From assembly GCA_033063855.1 (NCBI GenBank), contig CP093830.1, forward strand, positions 12,338,854-12,402,853: 64,000 nucleotides of DNA. Reading direction: 5' to 3'. A program made the position numbers and the translations under genes. Position 1 is the stretch's first letter; each line of letters starts with the position of its first letter. This stretch comes from Smittia aterrima. Lineage: Eukaryota; Arthropoda; Insecta; Diptera; Chironomidae. The notes beneath the pieces were generated by a model. The model ran no database searches and had not been told where the DNA came from. It saw nothing but the letters and a program-made list of their open reading frames with translations. Shown piece by piece: positions 24,604 to 34,234 of this stretch.

Positions 24604-25568
24604 CGTAGTCATCAAAAATTTTCCTGTAAATAAATTTAATCAGACGATTTTATATTTCGCACGCTTTATTGTAAAGAATGAAAGCATTTTATTACATCAA
24701 ACATTTACCGAGAGATTTTTCTCGCTTTCGAGAACTCGTTAACGGTAGAGTAAGTTCCACTTCACTGAATATTATTATCATTTCCTACTAATGGTCTTTG
24801 CACAGCGAACAACTTATCAGAGAAGCATAAATAGGCTCGGGGGACAAAACACTGGGGAAAAAACTTAAAATGAACGCTACCATTTATTTTCCTCATTTGA
24901 CTTTAATTCTCTACTCGTGGTCACTTATCTTTATGACTCTCTCGTTTGCGTTCGCACAGAACGAAACAATAATTGCCATTCTACAAACTAATTCAGCTGC
25001 TCATACGTTGCCTTCTTTAATTAACTATCAGCCTCATGAGAAAACACTAATTTACTTTAAGTAGATTATGTTTAGACACTTAATTTCAATCTTCTTTCTT
25101 TGAATCCCATGTGACTTAGTTTTTGATCAATAATTATGTAAAATATATTCGTCAAATCATCGTCTTTCAAATTTTACATCACAAGTATTTAACTTGTCCT
25201 TTTGTGTTGAATGTTTTAGTCGCTTTCACGTGATGAAAGCTTTGTATGGTTATATTACTTAGGTTTGTTCACTTTTGTTACGTATTACAAGCATTGTGAA
25301 GGTGAAAACCGTAAAACAAACTGAGATTTACTAACAAAAAGGTCTTCAGTATTAAAATATCATCACAACAAACTGAGGTAACTTAAAAACAAAAGAGATC
25401 GTGTGGAAACGATGTTTGAATCAATTTGAGGTTTTAAGCTCAAATATTCTTTGTCTCCTTAACTTAATAAATTTCTCACCTACTCGTTGTCTTTTAAAAA
25501 CAAATAAAATTGAGCAAAGAAGTTTGTAACATTGCGAATCCTTGAAGCGTCAGAAAATGAAGCAAAGC
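24604..25568. other. Intergenic between the propeller gene and the tetraspanin
   Basis: Apart from the candidate secreted peptide at 24870-25064 I see nothing. The right part must contain the tetraspanin 3' UTR. Confidence 0.5.
24870..25064 (+). CDS. Candidate small secreted peptide
   Basis: A 64-codon frame. The N-terminus is a good signal peptide: a hydrophobic stretch (LTLILYSWSLIFMTLSFAFA) with a plausible cleavage site after AFA, before QNE. The remaining ~34 residues contain no Cys and no dibasic site. A TATA-like CATAAATAG sits at 24826-24834, which would give a very short leader. The TAG stop overlaps a possible donor (AAGTAGAT), so the frame might continue by splicing. Unrecognised. 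Confidence 0.3.
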   Translation: MNATIYFPHLTLILYSWSLIFMTLSFAFAQNETIIAILQTNSAAHTLPSLINYQPHEKTLIYFK

Positions 25569-27005
25569 TCAGCAATACTCGTAATTTTCTTTCGGAAAAA
25601 CTGCTCTGACTGGTAGATCGTAGATTGGATCCCGTTGATTCCGGTAATGCTTTGCAACGAATACCGCTATAATCTGTCGGAAATATAATATTTAGTGTTA
25701 ATCAAATATCAATAAACATTACGATGCAACAAAAAAATAAGCAAACAATTCTTCATTATCAGAATAAACATAAATAAGCTACTGATAAAATCGGACTGAC
25801 GCAAAAACCGAACAAACATTAATCGTGTCATGCGTTGGACACATTTTAATTGAAACTGATAAGTTTGAATGAAAACAAACGCACAAGCGTAGTTTTAAAC
25901 TTGAACTTTATCAACGCTAATGAACGATACGGAAACGAAAGAAGCAACGAATCATGTTCACAACAAACCTATTAATTGATTAGTGTACTGAAGAGATTTC
26001 GATTCAAGATTAGAAGTTTACAAGAAGGCGCTTGCATGAAGATTTTTTTGGTTTCGATAGCGAACTGTTAAAATTACTCCCAATAGCTGAGAACAAAGTT
26101 AATTTGTTAGGGAATCAGATTTTTGTTAGTTAAGTTTTTAGTAAAAATTCAAAACCTACCTCAGTGAAGCTGAAGAATAATCCAATCGAACCAGATACGA
26201 AGAAAGCGTTGTCGATATTATTTTCCAGTTTTGGCAAACATGATGGACAAGTACAATTTGCAAGTGATCCGGCTGGACAGCAAATCTTGTTGACAACCTC
26301 GCATGAAGGATTTTCCTCAGCTGTCGTTGAGTTAAATCCGCAACAGCCTTTAGAGACATTCATTTAATTAGCAATTCATTTAAATATGTAAATCTCGTCT
26401 TACCGAACGATGTTTGAATTTCTGATTTGGTGTCATCACTCACAGTATTCCAAGCTTCCTCTGCAAAGACTGTCTGTTGTTGCTTGCTTACAGCCAAGCA
26501 GGAGAATGCAATGGCAAATTGAACAATGAACAGACAGAAAAGGATTATCATGTAGAAGAAAAGCGTGACTTGATGATGCTTCGCAGCTCCGTATCTGAAA
26601 GATATGAAAGATTCGACATTGTTGACATGACAATAATCCTAACTACTTACAATCCCATCAGTGCCAGAGAAATCAATACAGTTCCACAAGCAATTAAACC
26701 TGAAATGTGAAATAAGTGAATGTGCTTTCATTATATTCCAAAAAGCTTTTAAGCTCTTACTTGGGATTATCGGGAGATCTGTGAAACGGTTTCCATACGC
26801 TGCTGATACGATCAGCAACACACCAACGACCTGTTGTACGAAATAAACTATTAATAGCGAGTGGCTTGCGTAAATAATCGATTTTCAATCCACTAATTAT
26901 TGCAGTTGCAATACAAATCGATTAGAAAAATAAGCCAAGACTTACAATGTACATCAGATTTAATAAAATCAGCGAATTTCGCGAACAGTAGAATCCTCCA
27001 CACAT
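25569..27005 (-). CDS. Tetraspanin of the TSPAN13/31 type
   Basis: Four-pass plasma or endosomal membrane organiser. Six exons (27005-26946, 26830-26761, 26699-26651, 26594-26404, 26347-26160, 25673-25569) give 220 residues. The N-terminus MCGGFYCS matches the TSPAN13/31 subgroup. TM1 is ILLNLMYIVVGVLLIVSAAY, TM2 follows LIACGTVLISLALMG, TM3 contains MIILFCLFIVQFAIAFSCL, and TM4 contains FFVSGSIGLFFSFTEIIAVF. The large extracellular loop has the diagnostic CCG (KGCCGF), the paired cysteines NPSC and CCPAGS, and additional CTCPSC cysteines. The C-terminal tail is RNQRDPIYDLP...NYEYC. The last intron (about 490 nt) is the longest. Similarity to fly Tsp97E is likely but not asserted. Confidence 0.92.
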
Positions 27006-27410
27006 TTTGATTTTGTTTAGAGACTGTTAGACGAGAGAATGACTAGTTTTCTTCACTTGTTTTGGTTTTTTTTTTCAATCAACGATTTCTGTGATGACAA
27101 AATCGTTTTGAAGTCTTCGCGGAACTGGTTTCTGTGATGACCGATTTCTCTTTCACCAAGAACTCCAACGTGCAAAACCTAGGTAAAGCTTCTCGCCGAT
27201 ATCTTATTGTAAACGTAGCTAGTTTTATTTTAATTTATTAACAAAAGGTATATGAGTAAGTCGTGCTGATCTTCACGACAAATTAAGTGACAATGTCGCT
27301 TATTTTAACTTGAAATCGGCAAGAAATATTTCTTGTGCAAAAAATTATTATTTCGAGATATTCGATTGAATTACATCATTAACAAGTCGATTATTACAGG
27401 AGGAAACATC
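27006..27410. promoter_or_regulatory. Divergent promoter region, tetraspanin / eEF1-gamma
   Basis: The ~400 bp between two divergent starts. It contains the 5' UTR and the end of the 5' UTR intron of eEF1-gamma (acceptor at 27397-27399). No TATA box is obvious. A tract of T at 27066-27075 is the only compositional feature. Confidence 0.5.
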
Positions 27411-28910
27411 ATGTTGCTGTACACTTACCCAGATAATTTCCGAGCCTTCAAAGCTTTGATCGCAGCTCAATACTCAGGAGCTAACTTGAAAGTTGCCCCA
27501 GGCTTTAACTTCGGCGAAACTAACAAATCAGAAGCTTTCTTGAAGAAATTCCCTTTGGGAAAGGTGAGAATCTCATTTAATTGCATTGACTTTCTGTATA
27601 TTTCGTCATAAAATTGTTTTGCGAAAGAAAATTTCCGTTTGAGGTTAGTCTGGTATTTTTCGTGATGACGTTGTGAGCTATTTCTGTAGACGGAAGAAAA
27701 ATCTTTAGCAAAGCAAATTGACTGCGTGTACAAAGTGATGTCACTTTCACATCTATTGTACTAATATTTTGTAATATTTCAGGTCCCAGCTCTTGAGACC
27801 GATGATGGCAAATATTTGACCGAGTCGAATGCCATCGCATACTACGTGTCGAACGCTCAGTTGCGTGGTGCCACCGACTTCGAGAAGGCCGAAGTCATGC
27901 AATGGCTCAGCTTCGCCGACACTGAAATCGGACCAGCTGCCTCTGCATGGGTCTTCCCAGTCTTGGGTATTATGCAGTTCAACAAGAACTCAAATGAGCG
28001 TGCAAAGCAAGACATCGCCGCTGTGTTGAAAACACTCCAAACTCGTTTGGTCAACAGCACCTTCTTGGTTGGCGAGCGTATCACACTTGCTGACATTGTT
28101 GTCTTCACCAGCCTCTTGCACTTGTTCCAACACGTTGCTGACGCTGCTTACCGCAAGCCATTCTTCGCTGTCACTCGTTGGTTCAACACCATTCTCAATC
28201 AGCCACAGACCAAGGCTGTTATCACGAATTTCAAGTTCGCCGAAAAGGAAGCTCAATTCGATCCTAAGAAATATGCAGAATTCCAAGCCAAGTACGGAGG
28301 CGGTGCCGCTGCAAAGCCAGAAGCCCCCAAGAAGGAGAAGAAGCAAGCTGAAAAGCCAGCTAAGAAAGAAGTAGAAGAGCCAGAAGAGCTCGATGCTGCG
28401 GAACAAGCTCTCCTTTTGGAGCCTAAGTCAAAGGATCCTTTCGACTCCATGCCTAAGGGAACATTCAACTTCGATGACTTCAAACGTGTTTACTCTAATG
28501 AACCCGAGGAGAAGTCAATTCCTTATTTCTTCGAAAAGTTCGACCCAGAAAACTACTCAATCTGGTACGGAGAATACAAATACGCCAATGAGCTCTCAAA
28601 GGTTTTCATGAGCTGCAATTTGATCACCGGTATGTTCCAACGTCTTGATAAGATGCGCAAGCAATCTTTCGCCTCTTGCTGTCTCTTCGGAGAAGACAAC
28701 AACAGCACCATCTCTGGAGTTTGGGTTTGGCGTGGACAAGATCTCGTCTTCCCTCTTAGCCCAGATTGGCAGATCGATTACGAGACCTACGACTGGAAAA
28801 AGTTGGACCCCAAGAGCGAAGAAACGAAGAAACTCGTAACAAATTACTTCTCCTGGACTGGAACAGACAAGGAAGGCCGCAAATTCAATCAAGGCAAGAT
28901 CTTCAAGTAA
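27411..28910 (+). CDS. eEF1gamma: Translation elongation factor 1 gamma (eEF1-gamma)
   Basis: Scaffold subunit of the eEF1B complex that holds the guanine-exchange subunits for eEF1A, in the cytosol. Coding exons 27411-27563 and 27783-28910 give 426 residues, the normal size. A glutathione-transferase-like N-terminal domain (MLLYTYPDNFRAFKALIAAQ...LTESNAIAYYVSN) is followed by a GST C-domain (to ~215), a Lys/Glu/Ala/Pro-rich linker (EAPKKEKKQAEKPAKKE, ~220-250) and the conserved EF1G domain (DPFDSMPKGTFNFDDFKRVYSNE to the C-terminus NQGKIFK). An acceptor TTATTACAG just before the ATG shows an intron in the 5' UTR. GC3 and coding bias are visibly stronger than in neighbouring genes (CTC, GCC, AAG preferred), as expected for a highly expressed gene. 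Confidence 0.97.
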
Positions 28911-29111
28911 ACTTGCAATCGCCAGTTAATTTCCTTAAACGGTTTCCTTTCCACACACGAGAGATGAAAATCAGATCGTAATAAATTAAATGAAAATCCA
29001 TCAAAAAATCAGAATTCTTCGGTTCACACGCATTTTTTTAATAAAAACTGAAAATTGTTAAAAATGCAACAACAGTTTGAATAAAAAAACAATTTTCATC
29101 GATAAAAATAT

Positions 29112-30359
29112 TTATTTTGAATCCATTGATCCTTGTGTCTTCTCTAGACGAGCTCGCTTGCGATCTAAATAAACATCAACATTGTTAAAGTTTTTCTTGA
29201 AGAGTAAAGAGGTTTCATACGGTTTGATAATTCTGTAAGATGGTTCAAGTTTCGTGTCAAGGATTGTCGTGAGATCATAGAAAAGTTCGAATTTGATCGC
29301 AAAGTCAGTTAATAAGGCTTTATCGAGTAGAAGTCGCTTTTCTCCATCAACTTCATGAACATGCTTGATGAAGAAAGTTTCATCTTGTAATGCGAAATCA
29401 AATTCACTTGAAAATGACTTTTGTCCGATCATGTTAACCTTTATAACTTCTGAATGAATGCTGTAGCGATAGATGTAGATGACATTATCATCACTGGAAA
29501 TAGCCAGAACGCCTTTTTTGCCATTATCTTTCGACGTAACAATCTCGTTCGGAACATACTCAAGAGCGATCGACTGCAGTTGTTTTCCTTTTTCGAAGTC
29601 CCACACTTTGATAGTTTTATCTCCTGAAGCTGATAACAAAAACTTGTCATTGTTGATGAAAACAGCGGACGACACGAACTCAGTATGTCCAATGCAAAAA
29701 ACTTCGATTTCGTGTGTTGTTGGATAATTTGTTATTCGGATTTTTTCGTCTCGATCTGTTGTCACGATAAATCTAAAACAATTTGTCATTGCGCGGTTAA
29801 AAAATAATCAATTCACACATCAAGTCGGAGTGTGTGGAGTGAATAATCAATAATTTAAATAAAGATTTTACCTCAAGTCGGGCGAGATCTGAAGATCCAA
29901 AATTTGAGAGATATGTCCGAAAATCCATCTTGCTGGTTGATTGATGTCCACACATGAATATTCAAAGACGTCTCCTGTCTTATCTGCTAAGAAGAGGAAC
30001 TTTCCGCAGCTCGAGAATTTCAATACGCTTACAGTTCGCAAATAGGATCGTCGGCTTAACAAATTGAACGAGGAATCTTTAATTTCTCCTAAGTAAACAG
30101 ATTTGTCGCCAGTGGCGAACGCAAGCAAGTTATGAGCCTCCGAAACTGCAATATTGTTTAATGACCAATCCTGAGTTTCATAAACTTTTGTAATTACGTC
30201 GTTGCCGCTTTCGAGGAAAAGTTTTGGTTTCAATTCGTTGAGTGGAAAACTTCGATCAGCTTCGATGGTCCAGCTTCTCTTTGGGTCTTTCGTTGAGACG
30301 AATGCAATCTTCGTTTTGTAATCAACGATAAAAACAATGAACTCTTTGTATACTTCCAT
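29112..30359 (-). CDS. wuho: tRNA m7G46 methyltransferase non-catalytic subunit (wuho / WDR4)
   Basis: Partner of METTL1 for N7-methylation of G46 in tRNA. Two exons (30359-29872, 29772-29112) give 382 residues. The WD40 propeller includes LLAFATGDKSVYLGEI, KFSSCGKFLFLADKTGDVFEYS, the family signature FGHISQILDLQISPDLRFIVTTDRDEKIRITNYP, FCIGHTEFVSSAVF and LLSASGDKTIKVWDFEKGKQL. The DRDEKIRI...YP run is characteristic of the Trm82/WDR4 family. The gene ends about 200 bp from the convergent eEF1-gamma and starts 154 bp from the divergent ZAD gene. Confidence 0.92.
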
Positions 30360-30513
30360 TTTTTTATTTTTTTTTTATTTTTGAAGCCGCACGCGATTCT
30401 TTCCGTGGAAACTGAATTTGAAAGTAAACAAAAGTCTGAGTTGACAAAAATATTTGTTTCTAATGATAACAAGATAAAATAATTTTAATTAATGATTAGA
30501 CAAGACTTAAGCA
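30360..30513. promoter_or_regulatory. Short bidirectional promoter, wuho / ZAD gene 1
   Basis: Only 154 bp separate the start codons of wuho (minus) and the first ZAD zinc-finger gene (plus). It contains an A/T run (TTTTTTATTTTTTTTTTATTTTT on the plus strand, just upstream of the wuho ATG) and no clear TATA box. Confidence 0.6.
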
Positions 30514-33500
30514 ATGAATCTTTGTCGTCTCTGTGGTGAAGAGAAGAGTCCACTTGACTTTAATATAGAACTCAGTGATAAAACAAGCTCAAATTGGATA
30601 TATTTAGACCTAATCGAATTTCATACTCGCGTTTCATTAAAAACAAACAAACTCTTGCCACAAAGTATTTGCGAAGAGTGTCGAACTCAAATTGAGAACT
30701 TTGCTGCATTTTCAAGCAAAGTACGGACCGTTCAAGATAATTTTGATGAGGAAAATCAAGAGTTTGACTCGAAAGAATGTTTCTCACAGCTTCAGCCGAT
30801 TGTCGAACTTTTTCCCGAAACAATTATCAAGACACAAAAGTCAGATGGGACAAGTGACGATGACAGCGAAGAATCTAATTGCTTAGAGACAAAGGTGAGT
30901 TCTATTATGACTTCTAATGATGTCTATTCAATTTTGAATTTTTTTTAGAAAGAACATTCCGACGAGAGCTTCAGCTACGACGACATCTTCAGCAATGAAT
31001 TAAACTTAACGACCAATAACTTAAAGTATCAACTACATCTCGATGTGTCTGAATCATTTAAGTTCGAAGAAAGACAACTTCCACAATCTGCTCTAACTCA
31101 ATTCAATTCGACTCGATGGAGAGATTTACTTAAAAGATGTGAAGTCTGCGACATTCCAATCAACAACCTAATCGACTTCAACTCTCATCAAGAATCTATT
31201 CACAACACAAAAACTGTTCAAGTTCCTTGTTTGCTATGTCCAAACACGTTCAAAAAAGTATTCAGCTTCATCAATCATATTCTCAACAAACATTTGGACC
31301 TCGAGCATTTGAGGTATTGCTGTTTAATTTGTAACGAAATGTTTTACAATCTCGTCTCACTCTATCGACACACGAGCAGTGTTCACTTAAATGAAGGCAG
31401 TCGACGGATATTCCAATGCCTTGTCTGCGGTCTTTACTCAGAAAACTTGACGTCTCTTCGAAAGCATAAGAGATCTCACAACTTCGACGAAGAATCTGAA
31501 GAACTTAAACGAATCTTTTCAAGTATGGAGAACTGCAATCACACAATTTCATTGGCAATTGACGACAGTTTAAAACTCAGTGATGGTACGATTAGCGAAG
31601 ATCGTTTTAAACGCTGGTCAGACTTTAACATAAAGTGTTTTGTGTGTTTAAAAGAAAATTTAACTCCAATCGAGTATCATTCGCATCATCAGAACGAACA
31701 TGTTGATGCGACGGAACAAGGAAAATATCAATCAGCTTTCAAGTTCACATGCAACGACTGTCCTGAAGATTCGTTTGCTTCTCTCATCGCATACTGCGCA
31801 CACCAAATCGTAAAACACAATCACGAAGAGTTAAAATTCCGTTGCATCGTTTGCTCAAAAATGTTTTGGAATTTCGTTGCTTATTCGTATCATCTCAAGT
31901 TCTTCCATCCATCGTTTCGTCAATTTCTTTGCATGATATGTGGAAAAATGTTGGATCGCTTTTCTCTCTTCCGGCATCACTTGGTCGTTGCTCATAGTTC
32001 AACTGACGGAATAACGTCACCAGCGAAAAAAAGAAGAAGAGAATTGAAAAACAAACAAACAGCTAAACGCGAAAAACCGATAATTAATAATGAAAGTGAA
32101 TCAGATTCGGAAAGTGAAATTGAAGATGATGAAGAAGTCAGTTCCGAAGAACATGAAATCATTCGAAAAGTAAAAATCAGAAGCAAAAGAAAGTCTAATG
32201 AAAGGAAAATTGACACTCCAAAGCGAAGACCAAACAATCGACATCGACAAGAGAGACAAACACTTTACGGAGCGGAGCTTGATTCACCCGAAAAACTTTT
32301 TGCTGAAGAAATCAAAGGAACATCAGTCTTCTCTTGTTCGTTACGTCTCAACGTATTTTTAAACAAAGATCTTCCTCACGGTGAAGTTTCCGATGAATTA
32401 GCCAGCGCTCAAGGCATTCATTCAATTCGTTGGAAGGATCTGTTAGTTTGCGCTGTGTGCAAAGTGCGATTCACCAACATCAACTGTTTGACTGATCACA
32501 TTGCAATCAATCACGGCACAAGAACGCGGGCGTTTGGCTGTTACAATTGTGAAATTGATTACGGAGCATTGTACGAAAGCTCTCTGGTGAATCATCTCGT
32601 TGAACGTCATTACCATGAACATCTGAAGCTTTGCTGTCTAGTTTGCTCAAAACTTTTCTATGATTTCTTGTCGCTGGTTCGTCATTACAAAGTTCACAAT
32701 GGACGCTACACGGTTCTAGTCTGTTTCATTTGTGGATTCTACGCAAAGACGCTGGACGATCTTAAGGAACATAAAGCTTACCACATTCAAATGGAGAACA
32801 CAAAGCCTGAGAACCAAACACTTTGCGAAAAAGTTCTTGAGAAATTCAATAAAGGCGAAGAACCAAATGTTATCAACATGGACATTGCTGAGTTTGAAAG
32901 GAATCTCGACGGAACGGTCACAATGGAATGTCAAAAAAGATTCACAGTTGACTGGAGCTTTGCACAGTATCAGTGTCCGCTGTGCTTCCTTAACAATTCC
33001 AATCCTTTTGAACTATTTGCGCATCTAAGATTGAAGCATCCAAAGGAACAAGAGCAAACTAGGAAAATTTATTCATGCAACACTTGCGTCGAGAAGAAAG
33101 AGTTTAGCGGCATGCACTACTTTATCAATCACGCAGCAGAGTCACATTTCGAATCTCTCAGATTTACTTGTGTCGTCTGTTCAAAACTCTTTTGGAATTA
33201 CGTTGCCCTCGCTAATCATTACAAAAACATTCATCCGTCGTTCACAGCAGTTTTCTGCTGTCACTGCGGAAAACTATTTCACAGTATTACAAGTGGTGCC
33301 ATTCATTATAAGAAAATTCTGATCATGCTGACAGACGAAGAGAAAAAGCTTAAGAGAGAAGGAAAGCTAGAGCCAGAAGAGTCGAGTCATATTTGCCATG
33401 TCTGCGGAAAGAGCTGCAAGAACAATTATACTTTAGTCAAACATATAGCAACACATGAAGAGCCTGACCCATCGAAAATGCTTCAATGTCATGTGTGCAG

Positions 33501-34066
33501 TAAACTGTAAGCATTCAATATTTTATAAGAACTTCATTAATAAGTTCTGTTTCTTTTAGATTCAACACGAAAAATAAATTGCAACAACACATGGTGGGAC
33601 ACAACAACCTTCGAAAATGGAAATGCAAAACTTGCGGAATGTCATTCAACTTCAAGAAACTTTTACAAATGCATACCAGAGTAAGGAGATTCTAATTTAA
33701 TTATTTCCTTCATTTATATATTTCTTACATTCACAGGCTGTCCACGAAAACGAAAGATCCTTTGCATGTACCTTCTGTGAGAAGCGATTTTTCAAAAAAT
33801 ATGATTTGACAGTAAGTTGAGAATATTTTTGGAAAATGAAGTTTTGTGTTATTCAAATATTTATTCAACAGGTTCACGTTCGTCTTCACACTGGCGATTT
33901 CCCGTATCAATGTCCAGTTCCCGATTGCGATGCGAAATATCCAGCTTGGAGCAATCTCTTTAAACATTGTCAGTCTCGACACAAACTTGATATTCGTTCT
34001 GATGGTTACAAAAAGCTGAGAGCATCCGAGAAAGTGCCACAGAATGATGACTATGGATCTGATTAG
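30514..34066 (+). CDS. ZAD zinc-finger protein 1 (about 20 C2H2 fingers)
   Basis: Insect-type nuclear DNA-binding protein. Exons 30514-30894, 30949-33506, 33560-33680, 33737-33811 and 33872-34066 give 1109 residues. The N-terminal ZAD domain has its four zinc ligands (C4, C7, C53, C56; CRLC...ICEEC). The body is four copies of one long module, each with a lead-in ending R/W-x-D (for example TRWRDLLKRCEVC) and four C2H2-like fingers. They span about 31024-31480, 31537-32010, 32310-32790 and 32878-33310. An acidic/basic linker with KRRRE and RSKRKSNERK signals lies at 32010-32290. Five classical C-terminal fingers follow (HICHVCGKS... to YQCPVPDCDAKY), the last reached through three short exons. 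The target is unknown; ZAD mediates dimerisation in known members. Confidence 0.92.
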
Positions 34067-34234
34067 TAAAATTTCTTAATTAACAGTATTAATTGCTAAA
34101 TGCAATAAAATCAAGCAGAAAACAATAAAATTAACGAATTTCTTTGAATTATTCGGTCAACTCGGATTGTTATTGTGTTTAGACAACAAAAAATAATTGA
34201 ATTACAAAAAATTAATGAACTTAAGATAAAAGCA

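Noticed and set aside
28069..28892. ORFs antisense to or out of frame with eEF1-gamma
   Set aside because: Shadows produced by the strong codon bias of a highly expressed gene.
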